Of a stretch of 64,000 bases of DNA, positions 38,032 through 48,493 are shown in pieces; within the stretch, counting starts at the first letter, position 1, and each line of letters begins with the position of its first letter. A program made the position numbers and the translations under genes. Where the stretch lies: positions 124,001-188,000 of the forward strand of contig JAKZAN010000051.1 of NCBI GenBank assembly GCA_023053545.1, read 5' to 3'. The notes beneath the pieces are model-generated. The model saw nothing but the letters and a program-made list of their open reading frames with translations, searched no databases and was not told the origin of the DNA. This stretch comes from Lepidurus packardi. Its lineage: Eukaryota; Arthropoda; Branchiopoda; Notostraca; Triopsidae.

Positions 38032-41000
38032 CTAGAGTAGTGCCCTCCCTTGTTTGTATATTTCGCGGGAGCTGTTTATGAAACTTTCAACTGCTGCAAA
38101 GATCTTCGGGTTTGTTAGAATGTTTTGCATATTGAAGTGAACTTTTTCTTTCGATAGTTTTTGAAGAAGGATTGCTCTTGGTTTGTTTAGCCACCTGCAA
38201 TGGTAGAGAATGTGTTTGAGGTCTTGAGAACTTTGAGCGTAGCACGGGCAGAAAGGGTTGTCAGTCTTCTTTATACGATGGAGAAAAGCCAAGGAAGGAT
38301 AGTGTGAACAGCGAAGTTTTATCATTGTATAAATTGTGTGTCTGTTTAAGTTTAATTTGCAAATGGGTGAGGATTCAGGAGTAATTCCTAAACTTAACAA
38401 TGTTGAAGTTTTTTTAGTCCAATTTTCCACCCATTTTTGTTTGAATATACTTTTAACTGTTTTTGGGATCTCTTGGGTTTCCCGATTACAGTTAAACTGG
38501 GAGACCAATTGTTCGATTTGATATGAGCAAGTTGCGTATGAGGAATGACGAGGAGGATCCATGTTTCGGAGGTCTGCTGCATTTCTTGTTAAACCGAATC
38601 TAATCAGCCTTTCTTCGACGGCCAACTTCAGTGGAGGGATTCCAGTCTCTACTTCTAGGGTTGATGTTGGAGACGTTTTAAATGCTCCGGATATTATTAA
38701 CAAGGCTTGGCGATGAAGGTATTTTAAAGTGGGGGATTTTTCGAACTTGAAGTTTGACCAGGCTGGTAGGCCGTAAAATATCTTAGAATAAAGTGTAGCT
38801 AAAAGCAGAGATCTCAGCTGGTTAGTTCTTATAGCTGGAATATTATGGGACAAGTTTCGTATTTTCAGAATAATAAAATTTTCTTCGGCTGCAAGTCGAT
38901 TAACATGCGATTTCCAGGATAGCTTTGTATCAAATAAGAGGCCAAGATAACGAACGTGGGGTCTTGGGATGATAGTGATATCACCCCATGTAAGGGGCGT
39001 ATCGTTAGGGTATCTTTTCTTTGAGAAATGTATCAGCTCTGTCTTGCTTTGACTGAAAGTGAGGTGAACACTAAGACTCCATTTCTCAAGTGCTTTCAGG
39101 GCATTTTGAAGCATCCTGATATTCACTTTCCCAGATGATCCGCTGATAGCTAAAAGTAAGTCATCAGCGAAAGCCTGCACACGGATGCGTTTGCTTTTGA
39201 GAAGTTTTAATGCTCCATCTATATATGTGACGAACAAAATTGGTGATAGGGGTGATCCTTGAGGGAGTCCTTTGCTGACATGAAAAGTTTGGCTCCTGTG
39301 GTTACCATGCTGAACGTAGATTGTGCGATCTGCTAAAAAGTTTTGAAGCCAATCTGCGACGTAACTTGGAACCTTTTTCTTTTTCAGTATTTGGATTAAC
39401 TTTCTATGATTAACATTATCAAAGGCTCCTTCAATGTCCAATAGAAGCGCTGTTGTAGTTTGATGTTTGTCGAATCCATTTAGGATTTGATTACTCAGGG
39501 CAAGCATAGCATCTGTGGTCGATTTCTTTGGACGAAAACCCCACTGATAGTCAGAGAGAAGCGATTTTTGTTCCATATGATCTAATATTTTTAATGCAAT
39601 CGTTTTTTCTAAAACTTTTCCTAGTGTGGAAAGTAAGGTTATGGGGCGGAAACTCTTATGTGTTTTATAGTCTGCCTTTTTGGGTTTAGGAACAGGGAGC
39701 ACTTTTCCGATTTTCCAGGCGGTAGGAAAATACGAGTATTTTAAGGAGGCGTTAAAAATATTTACCACTATATTTCCGATTACTTTCCAGGTGTTTTTTA
39801 ACACTATAGGCTGTATGGCATCATCTCCTGGTGCTTTAATATTAGGTAAAGCTCGCACGAGTGTTTTGAGCGCCCGACAGGATATTTCTGGATATCTTTG
39901 CTGTCTTCTGAAATTGCATTTTCTTACGTTCTTATAGTTCGAAGTTTGAGTAGCTGAGAAGAACTTTTGCGCCAAAAAATTTAGTTTGTTAATTTCGTCC
40001 TCGAAAACGTCCCCTTGTTGATTTAACAGTTGTTCCAGGCTGTTTTTCGTTGTTTTTTCACGGTTTGCTCTATCCAATCCCCAGAGTATTCTGTTGTCAG
40101 GAGTTTTTAGTTTCTGTTCCCAATATAAATTTTTTGCTACACGGCATTTGTTTGTGTACAAATTTCTCGTAGTTTTCCATCGGGCTTGGTCTTGTACAGT
40201 TCTTGAATTTTTATAAATCCTTAGGCTTTTAGCTGTTTCTTTCCGGAGGTTTGCTAGTTCTTTGGACCACCAGGGATTTTCTCTTTTGGAAAGATTTGTT
40301 TTGGGGATATTAAGTTCCATTGCTTTATGTAGTGCTTGCGTTAGATTTTTAACTGTGTCGTCTAATTCCTCGGGGCCCGATATGTCATGATATTTTATTT
40401 TACTTTTTTTCAGTTCCTCATTGAGAGTATTGTTTAATTTAATCCAGTCCACTTTATTATAGCTCCATATCCATGATTTAATTGATTCCTTATGGACATA
40501 TATTTCTATTATAATTGCTTCGTGGTCCGATTGGTTGATAAAATCTGGGCTTTTAAAAATGGAGTGTCCGACGAAAGGTAGGCACTGGGTTGTAGCAAAC
40601 GTTAGATCTAAAGTGGATGAATTGCCTCTTTCGTTCAAGAAAGTAGAAAAGTTATGTTCATTTAAGATGGTCAAATTGTGGGTTGTGGTAAATTCGAACA
40701 GTTGGGTGCCTGGGATATCCGGGCTATGGTCTTCCCAGGCCCAGTGGTGAGCGTTCATGTCTCCACTGAAGATAAGACGTGGTGAAATTTTTGAATATTT
40801 CTCCCAAATTTCTTGTAGTAATTTTTCTAAATCTTGGGTGAATCGTCTGTATACGCCGATTACTATAAATTCTGGGCGGTTATGACCTGGGAGTATTTTG
40901 ATAACCGAATAAAGTTCATTTGTTTCAAGAATTTTCATATAGGAGGTGTCTTGGTTTTTGAAAGTTGCGATCCCCTTATATTCGCCATCTGGGGAATAAG

Positions 41001-41193
41001 TTACAAAGTTGCGAAAGGTTTTGCCAGGGGATAAGTTTTGTGGGGGTTCTAAGATAAATACGGCTTCAAAGTCACATTCGCTGGATAAATTTATAGTTTC
41101 TTGTAGCTGCTGAAAATTTTTCCTGATATTGTGGATAAATATTTTAATCGGTTTATCGTTCATTTCAATTTGGTTATTGATTGTGATGACCAT
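38032..41193 (-). CDS. LINE-B ORF2: endonuclease-reverse transcriptase, 1053 aa
   Basis: Complete ORF2. The endonuclease domain shows HNIRK (Asn22), FILEPPQN (Glu49), GDMNAHH (144-150) and SDHEAI (222-227). The reverse transcriptase shows GFRPKKSTTDAM, LLLDIEGAFDNVNH, KGLPQGSPLSPILF and the catalytic FADD at 675-678. The C-terminal knuckle has Cys982, Cys984, His994 and Cys999 (CPC ... H ... HC). No RNase H domain follows. The first ATG (41193) lies inside ORF1 and gives a 20-base overlap in another frame. A second ATG at 41163, codon 11, lies ten bases past the ORF1 stop. The LINE-A ORF2, which starts right after its ORF1 stop with a short lead to the NIRK motif, favours the second ATG (1043 aa). 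Enough is intact to be catalytically active. Confidence 0.95.
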   Translation of the reverse strand: MVITINNQIEMNDKPIKIFIHNIRKNFQQLQETINLSSECDFEAVFILEPPQNLSPGKTFRNFVTYSPDGEYKGIATFKNQDTSYMKILETNELYSVIKILPGHNRPEFIVIGVYRRFTQDLEKLLQEIWEKYSKISPRLIFSGDMNAHHWAWEDHSPDIPGTQLFEFTTTHNLTILNEHNFSTFLNERGNSSTLDLTFATTQCLPFVGHSIFKSPDFINQSDHEAIIIEIYVHKESIKSWIWSYNKVDWIKLNNTLNEELKKSKIKYHDISGPEELDDTVKNLTQALHKAMELNIPKTNLSKRENPWWSKELANLRKETAKSLRIYKNSRTVQDQARWKTTRNLYTNKCRVAKNLYWEQKLKTPDNRILWGLDRANREKTTKNSLEQLLNQQGDVFEDEINKLNFLAQKFFSATQTSNYKNVRKCNFRRQQRYPEISCRALKTLVRALPNIKAPGDDAIQPIVLKNTWKVIGNIVVNIFNASLKYSYFPTAWKIGKVLPVPKPKKADYKTHKSFRPITLLSTLGKVLEKTIALKILDHMEQKSLLSDYQWGFRPKKSTTDAMLALSNQILNGFDKHQTTTALLLDIEGAFDNVNHRKLIQILKKKKVPSYVADWLQNFLADRTIYVQHGNHRSQTFHVSKGLPQGSPLSPILFVTYIDGALKLLKSKRIRVQAFADDLLLAISGSSGKVNIRMLQNALKALEKWSLSVHLTFSQSKTELIHFSKKRYPNDTPLTWGDITIIPRPHVRYLGLLFDTKLSWKSHVNRLAAEENFIILKIRNLSHNIPAIRTNQLRSLLLATLYSKIFYGLPAWSNFKFEKSPTLKYLHRQALLIISGAFKTSPTSTLEVETGIPPLKLAVEERLIRFGLTRNAADLRNMDPPRHSSYATCSYQIEQLVSQFNCNRETQEIPKTVKSIFKQKWVENWTKKTSTLLSLGITPESSPICKLNLNRHTIYTMIKLRCSHYPSLAFLHRIKKTDNPFCPCYAQSSQDLKHILYHCRWLNKPRAILLQKLSKEKVHFNMQNILTNPKIFAAVESFINSSREIYKQGRALL

Positions 41194-42565
41194 CCCTGGT
41201 GCAAGTTCCTTTGGCTGCCAGGTTCTTTGTGTTTTCTTGGGGGTTTTTTGGTCCTCTTTTCTTTATTTCCTCCGCTCGAATAAGGCAAATTCTATCGTAA
41301 GATGCGTGACTACCCTGGCAATTTGCGCATTTAAATTGGCTGCTTTGGCACTCCTTGGTTGAATGTTGCTCGCTTGCGCACTTGGCGCATTTACTGGATC
41401 TGCTTGTACACTTTTGTGCGAAGTGGCCATACGCTTGACAGCGAAAGCATTGGATGACCAGGGGTGGATGGGCCTCTTCAAGTTGAACTGTTCTATTGAA
41501 AGCAAATAGGGCTCCTACCTTCAGTAGCGTGTTTTTTTCCTCCTGGGAGTTGCAAGTGTACATGATAGATCCATATGCTTTGTCACTGGTTGGGTTCAGC
41601 CATTTAATTTGATTTGGCGAAAAGGTAATTTCTAGGATTGAGTTTTTCCTTGTCAAATGTTGGCTAATTTCTGTTTCTTGTTTGTCTTTCGGCAGTTGGT
41701 GGATAACGATGTTAAGATTAGGGCGATGTTCAATTATTTTAACCCGACCGAGATTTTTCAAATTTGCAGTTTGGATGGCAGTTCCTGCCTTTATTTTGTC
41801 CTCTTTGGACTTGAAAGTGATGAAAAGCTTTCCTTCTTCCTTCTTTGTGGCCAGGACTGGGCTTGGTAAGCTTGGTTCAATTTTTGCCAAGTCTTCGTCG
41901 ATGAGCTCAAGTAATTCCTTTCTCGGTATGGTTTTTCCCCATTTTTCTGGATCTTCTTGCTGGATGATCAATATTTCTTCAGGGAGTGTGGATTTGGTTG
42001 GTTTTGGGGTGTTAGCCCGAGCTGTATTCCCTAGTTGATCTGGAGCGAGGTTTGTGGTCCGAGGAGTTTTTTTTCGGATAGCTTCTGACCAGGTTTCTTT
42101 CACCTGTGTTGGGGCCTCTTGAGAGCGGTTCACTTTGTGGAGTTCATCTTTAAGAGACTGAACTTCCTCAGTTAAGGAGATAATTTGCCCTATAAGCAGA
42201 TCTTGATTTTCCTTGAGGGTCTTGTTTGATTCAATTATTATGGTTTGGTTTCCGTGCAGCAATCGGATTTGCGATAGCAGAAGATCAAGGGTTTTGGAGT
42301 GGTATTCCTCATCTGAGACTGAATGTTTACGGGAAGTTTCTTCGCGCATAGGAGACATTGTTCTTTTCCGGGATTGAGAGTTTTTTTTGTGACGACAGTC
42401 AGGACACGTTGTAGCCAGGTGGTGGTCTTTTGTAAAGCTTTCGCTACACATTGTACAGCGAAGTATGAGCGGTGGGTTTTTAACTTGGCTTTCAACCCGG
42501 TTGGCAAGGTCACCAGGTTCACCACGTGTGCCCTGCGCAAGGCAGGGCACTGGCTCCCCGTCCAT
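41174..42565 (-). CDS. LINE-B ORF1: gag-like nucleic-acid-binding protein, 463 aa
   Basis: Same plan as the LINE-A ORF1: a CX2C-X13-CX2C cluster (Cys37, 40, 54, 57) followed by basic residues, a long probable coiled coil at about 91-145, a TWSEAIRKK motif, an RRM-like region at about 280-362 (NIVIHQLPKDK to AFNRTVQLE), and three knuckles: Cys373-376-His381-Cys386, Cys393-396-His401-Cys406 and Cys413-416-His420-Cys427. The C-terminus is basic. The last 20 bases overlap the first possible ORF2 start. The conserved blocks against an otherwise diverged sequence argue that the N-terminal cysteines are under selection. Confidence 0.94.
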   Translation of the reverse strand: MDGEPVPCLAQGTRGEPGDLANRVESQVKNPPLILRCTMCSESFTKDHHLATTCPDCRHKKNSQSRKRTMSPMREETSRKHSVSDEEYHSKTLDLLLSQIRLLHGNQTIIIESNKTLKENQDLLIGQIISLTEEVQSLKDELHKVNRSQEAPTQVKETWSEAIRKKTPRTTNLAPDQLGNTARANTPKPTKSTLPEEILIIQQEDPEKWGKTIPRKELLELIDEDLAKIEPSLPSPVLATKKEEGKLFITFKSKEDKIKAGTAIQTANLKNLGRVKIIEHRPNLNIVIHQLPKDKQETEISQHLTRKNSILEITFSPNQIKWLNPTSDKAYGSIMYTCNSQEEKNTLLKVGALFAFNRTVQLEEAHPPLVIQCFRCQAYGHFAQKCTSRSSKCAKCASEQHSTKECQSSQFKCANCQGSHASYDRICLIRAEEIKKRGPKNPQENTKNLAAKGTCTRDGHHNQ

Positions 42566-42767
42566 CTGCCTGATAATCTAGCCAATTAATCCAAACCAGT
42601 GAAACAAAAACAAAAGCTGAAAACAGTGTAACTTTTGAGAGTCTAATGGGATCTTTCCAGATTAATCCGTTTCTTAACAACAGTGATATGGATTTCACAG
42701 AAAGACACCTCTGCTTTCACAGAGCGATTTGACACACGTCTGCCTTGACACACTGCCTTTGAGCAAG
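42566..42767 (-). other. LINE-B 5' untranslated region
   Basis: About 202 bp from the 5' junction to the ORF1 start. An internal promoter is expected from related elements but I see no convincing motif. A short frame overlapping the ORF1 start in another phase is a shadow. Confidence 0.6.
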
Positions 42768-42780
42768 TACGGACTGAATT
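42768..42780. repeat. Target-site duplication, right side of LINE-B
   Basis: TACGGACTGAATT directly after the 5' end of the element. The satellite then continues AATTACTTACGG, as in the uninterrupted cassette near 36090. Confidence 0.8.
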
Positions 42781-45700
42781 AATTACTTACGGACTGAATT
42801 AATTCCTTACGTACTGAATTAATTCCTTACGGACTGAATTAATTCCTTACGGACTGAAATAATTCCTTACGGACTGAATTAATACCTTAATTAATTCCTT
42901 ACGGACTGAATTAATTTCATACGGACTGAATTAATTCATTTCGGATTTAATTAATCGATTACGGACTGAATTAATTCCTTACGTAATGAACTTATTCCTT
43001 ACGGACTGAAATAATTCCTTACGGACTGAATTAATTCCTTACGGACTGAATTAATTCCTTACGGACTGAATTAATTCCTTACGGACTGAATTAATTCATT
43101 ACGGACTTAATTAAATCCTTACAGACTGAATTAATTCCTTATGGACTTAATTAATTCCGTAAGGAATGAATTAATTAATTACGGACTGAAATAATTCCTT
43201 ACGGACTGAATTAATTCCTTACGGACTGAATTAATTCCTTACGGACTGAAATAATACCTTAATTAATTCCTTACGGACTGAATTAATTTCATACGGACTG
43301 AATTAATTCATTTCGGACTTAATTAATCGATTACGGACTGAATTAATTCCTTACGTAATGAACTTATTCCTTACGGACTGAATTAATTCCTTACGGACTG
43401 AATTAATTCCTTACGGACTGAATTAATTCCTTACGGACTGAATTAAATCCTTACGGACTGAATTAATTCCTTACGGACTTAATTAATTCCTTTCGGACTT
43501 AATTAATTCCTTACGTACTTAATTAATTCCTTACGGTCTGAATTAATTCCGTACGGATTTTATTAATTCCTTACGGACTGAATTAATTCATTACGGACTT
43601 AATTAATCCATTACGGACTGAATTATTTCCTTACGAATTGAAGTTATTCCTTACGGACTGAATTAATTACTTACGGACTGAATTAATTCCTTACGTACTG
43701 AATTAATTCCTTACGGACTGAATTAATTCCTTACGGACTGAATTAATTCATTACGGACTTAATTAAATCCTTACAGACTGAATTAATTCCTTATGGACTT
43801 AATTAATTCCGTAAGGAATGAATTAATTAATTACGGACTGAAATAATTCCTTACGGACTGAATTAATTCCTTACGGACTGAATTAATTCCTTACGGACTG
43901 AATTAATACCTTAATTAATTCCTTACGGACTGAATTAATTTCATACGGACTGAATTAATTCATTTCGGACTTAATTAATCGATTACGGACTGAATTAATT
44001 CCTTACGTAATGAACTTATTCCTTACGGACTGAAATAATTCCTTACGAACTGAATTAATACCTTACGGACTGAATTAAATCCTTACGGACTGAATTAATT
44101 CCTTACGGACTTAATTAATTCCTTTCGGACTTAATTAATTCCTTACGTACTTAATTAATTCCTTACGGTCTGAATTAATTCCGTACGGATTTTATTAATT
44201 CCTTACGGACTGAATTAATTCATTACGGACTTAATTAATCCATTACGGACTGAATTATTTCCTTACGGATTGAAGTTATTCCTTACGGACTGAATTAATT
44301 ACTTACAGACTGAATTAATTCCTTACGTACTGAATTAATTCCTTACGGACTGAATTAATTCCTTACGGACTGAATTAATTCATTACGGACTTAATTAAAT
44401 CCTTACAGACTGAATTAATTCCTTATGGACTTAATTAATTCCGTAAGGAATGAATTAATTAATTACGGACTGAAATAATTCCTTACGGACTGAATTAATT
44501 CCTTACGGACTGAATTAATTCCTTACGGACTGAATTAATACCTTAATTAATTCCTTACGGACTGAATTAATTTCATACGGACTGAATTAATTCATTTCGG
44601 ACTTAATTAATCGATTACGGACTGAACTAATTCCTTACGTAATGAACTTATTCCTTACGGACTGAATTAATTCCTTACGGACTGAATTAATTCCTTACGG
44701 ACTGAATTAAATCCTTACGGACTGAATTAATTCCTTACGGACTTAATTAATTCCTTTCGGACTTAATTAATTCCTTACGTACTTAATTAATTCCTTACGG
44801 TCTGAATTAATTCCGTACGGATTTTCTTAATTCCTTACGGACTGAATTAATTCATTACGGACTTAATTAATCCATTACGGACTGAATTATTTCCTTACGA
44901 ATTGAAGTTATTCCTTACGGACTGATTTAATTACTTACGGACTGAATTAATTCCTTACGGACTGAATTAATTCCTTACGGACTGAATTAATTCCTTACGG
45001 ACTGAATTAATTCATTACGGACTTAATTAAATCCTTACAGACTGAATTAATTCCTTATGGACTTAATTAATTCCGTAAGGAATGAATTAATTAATTACGG
45101 ACTGAAATAATTCCTTACGGACTGAATTAATTCCTTACGGACTGAATTAATTCCTTACGGACTGAATTAATACCTTAATTAATTCCTTACGGACTGAATT
45201 AATTTCATACGGACTGAATTAATTCATTTCGGACTTAATTAATCGATTACGGACTGAATTAATTCCTTACGTAATGAACTTATTCCTTACGGACTGAAAT
45301 AATTCCTTACGAACTGAATTAATACCTTACGGACTGAATTAAATCCTTACGGACTGAATTAATTCCTTACGGACTTAATTAATTCCTTTCGGACTTAATT
45401 AATTCCTTACGTACTTAATTAATTCCTTACGGTCTGAATTAATTCCGTACGGACTGAATTAATTCATTACGGACTTAATTAATCCATTACGGACTGAATT
45501 ATTTCCTTACGGATTGAAGTTATTCCTTACGGACTGAATTAATTACTTACGGACTGAATTAATTCCTTACGTACTGAATTAATTCCTTACGGACTGAATT
45601 AATTCCTTACGGACTGAATTAATTCATTACGGACTTAATTAAATCCTTACAGACTGAATTAATTCCTTATGGACTTAATTAATTCCGTAAGGAATGAATT

Positions 45701-46483
45701 AATTAATTACGGACTGAAATAATTCCTTACGGACTGAATTAATTCCTTACGGACTGAATTAATACCTTAATTAATTCCTTACGGACTGAATTAATTTCAT
45801 ACGGACTGAATTAATTCATTTCGGACTTAATTAATCGATTACGGACTGAACTAATTCCTTACGTAATGAACTTATTCCTTACGGACTGAATTAATTCCTT
45901 ACGGACTGAATTAATTCCTTACGGACTGAATTAAATCCTTACGGACTGAATTAATTCCTTACGGACTTAATTAATTCCTTTCGGACTTAATTAATTCCTT
46001 ACGTACTTAATTAATTCCTTACGGTCTGAATTAATTCCGTACGGATTTTCTTAATTCCTTACGGACTGAATTAATTCATTACGGACTTAATTAATCCATT
46101 ACGGACTGAATTATTTCCTTACGAATTGAAGTTATTCCTTACGGACTGATTTAATTACTTACGGACTGAATTAATTCCTTACGTACTGAATTAATTCCTT
46201 ACGGACTGAATTAATTCCTTACGGACTGAATTAATTCATTACGGACTTAATTAAATCCTTACAGACTGAATTAATTCCTTATGGACTTAATTAATTCCGT
46301 AAGGAATGAATTAATTAATTACGGACTGAAATATTTCCTTACGGACTGAATTAATTCCTTACGGACTGAATTAATTCCTTACGGACTGAATTAATACCCT
46401 AATTAATTCCTTACGGACTGAATTAATTTCATACGGACTGAATTAATTCATTTCGGACTTAATTAATCGATTACGGACTGAAT

Positions 46484-48407
46484 TAACTCCTTACGTAATG
46501 AACTTATTCCTTACGGACTGAATTAATTCCTTACGGACTGAATTAATTCCTTACGGACTGAATTAGTACCTTACGGACTGAATTAAATCCTTACGTACTG
46601 AATTAATTCCTTACGTACTTAATTAATTCCTTACGGTCTGAATTAATTCCGTACGGATTTTATTAATTCCTTACGGACTGAATTAATTCATTACGGACTT
46701 AATTAATCCATAACGGACTGAATTATTTCCTTACGAATTGAAGTTATTCCTTACGGACTGAATTAATTACTTACGGACTAAATTATTTCCTTACGTACTG
46801 AAATAATTCCTTACGAACTGAATTAATTCCTTACGGACTGAATTATTTCCTTACGGTCTGAATTAATTCCTTAATTATTTCCTTACGGACTGAATTAATT
46901 TCATACGGACTGAATTAATTACTTACGGACTGAATTATTTCCTTACGTACTGAAGTTATTCCTTACGGACTGAATTAATTCCTTACGGACTGAATTAATT
47001 CCTTACGGACTGAATTAATACCTTACGGACTGAATGAAATCCTTACGGACTGAATTAATTCCTTACGGACTTAATTAATTCCTTACGGACTTAATTAATT
47101 CCTTACGGACTTAATTAATTCCTTACGGACTAAATTAATTCCTTACGGACTGAATTAATTCATTACGGACTGAATTAATTACTTACGGACTGAATTAATT
47201 GCTTACGGACCTAATTAATTCCTTACGGACGGAATTAATTCTTTACGGACTTAATTAATTCTTTACGTACTTAATTAATTCCTTACGGTCTGAATTAATT
47301 CCGTACGGATTTAATTAATTCCTTACGGACTGAATTAATTCCTTACGGACTGAATTAATTCCTTATGGACTTAATTAATTCCGTAAGGAATGAATGAATT
47401 AATTACGGACTGAAATAATTCCTTACGGACTGAATTAACTCCTTACGTAATGAACTTATTCCTTACGGACTAAATTAATTCCTTACGGACTGAATTAATT
47501 CCTTACGGACTGAATTAATTCCTTACGGACTGAATTAGTACCTTACGGACTGAATTAAATCCTTACGTACTGAATTAATTCCTTATGTACTTAATTAATT
47601 CCTTACGGTCTGAATTAATTCCGTACGGATTTTATTAATTCCTTACGGACTGAATTAATTCATTACGGACTTAATTAATCCATAACGGACTGAATTATTT
47701 CCTTACGAATTGAAGTTATTCCTTACGGACTGAATTAATTACTTACGGACTAAATTATTTCCTTACGTACTGAAATAATTCCTTACGAACTGAATTAATT
47801 CCTTACGGACTGAATTATTTCCTTACGGTCTGAATTAATTCCTTAATTATTTCCTTACGGACTGAATTAATTTCATACGGACTGAATTAATTACTTACGG
47901 ACTGAATTATTTCCTTACGTACTGAAGTTATTCCTTACGGACTGAATTAATTCCTTACGGACTGAATTAATTCCTTACGGACTGAATTAATACCTTACGG
48001 ACTGAATGAAATCCTTACGGACTGAATTAATTCCTTACGGACTTAATTAATTCCTTACGGACTTAATTAATTCCTTACGGACTTAATTAATTCCTTACGG
48101 ACTAAATTAATTCCTTACGGACTGAATTAATTCATTACGGACTGAATTAATTACTTACGGACTGAATTAATTGCTTACGGACCTAATTAATTCCTTACGG
48201 ACGGAATTAATTCTTTACGGACTTAATTAATTCTTTACGTACTTAATTAATTCCTTACGGTCTGAATTAATTCCGTACGGATTTAATTAATTCCTTACGG
48301 ACTGAATTAATTCCTTACGGACTGAATTAATTCCTTATGGACTTAATTAATTCCGTAAGGAATGAATGAATTAATTACGGACTGAAATAATTCCTTACGG
48401 ACTGAAT
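46484..48407 (+). repeat. Tandem duplication of a 0.95-0.97 kb satellite unit
   Basis: Two consecutive copies share rare variants: TAACTCC at 46484 and 47436 (952 bp), CCATAACGG at 46709 and 47681 (972 bp), and GCTTACGGACCTAATT at 47201 and 48173 (972 bp). The offset grows by one monomer because the second copy has an additional one near its start. The second copy ends close to the orientation switch. Confidence 0.85.
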
Positions 48408-48459
48408 TAATTCCTTACGGACTGAATTAATTCCTTACGGACTGAATTAATTCCGTACG

Positions 48460-48493
48460 GATTATATTAATTCCTTACGGAATTAATATAATC
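48460..48493. repeat. Inverted repeat at the first orientation switch
   Basis: GATTATATTAATT (48460-48472), an eight-base spacer, then its exact reverse complement AATTAATATAATC (48481-48493). The monomer direction flips across this dyad. Confidence 0.9.

Larger units (their letters stand above)
37887..42767 (-). mobile_element. LINE-B: full-length Jockey-like non-LTR retrotransposon
   Basis: A 4.88-kb element on the minus strand with a 5' UTR of about 202 bp, ORF1 (463 aa), ORF2 (1053 aa), a 3' UTR of about 120 bp and a poly(A) tail. It is flanked by a 13-bp duplication of satellite sequence. It has the same plan as LINE-A, and in the reverse transcriptase core the two proteins look roughly half identical by eye, so they are two families of one clade, not copies of one family. 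All parts of a complete element are present with no visible break. Confidence 0.95.
42768..48480 (+). repeat. 20-bp satellite array, block 3 (5.7 kb, forward)
   Basis: Regular satellite with the clearest higher-order structure of the window. The variant TTTCGGACTT recurs at 43491, 44123, 44755 and 45387, exactly 632 bp apart, then at 45979 (592 bp). 632 equals 31 monomers plus one 12-bp truncated monomer, which is visible as CCTTAATTAATTCC. A second level exists: CCTTACGAACTGAA at 44041 and 45305 (1264 bp), and GATTTTCTTAATT at about 44819 and 46043-46044 (1224 bp), so two 632-bp units were copied together. No gene is present. Confidence 0.97.

Noticed and set aside
41682-42038. Plus-strand open frame of 118 codons in LINE-B
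   Set aside because: Antisense shadow of ORF1; no domain and no counterpart in LINE-A with the same content.
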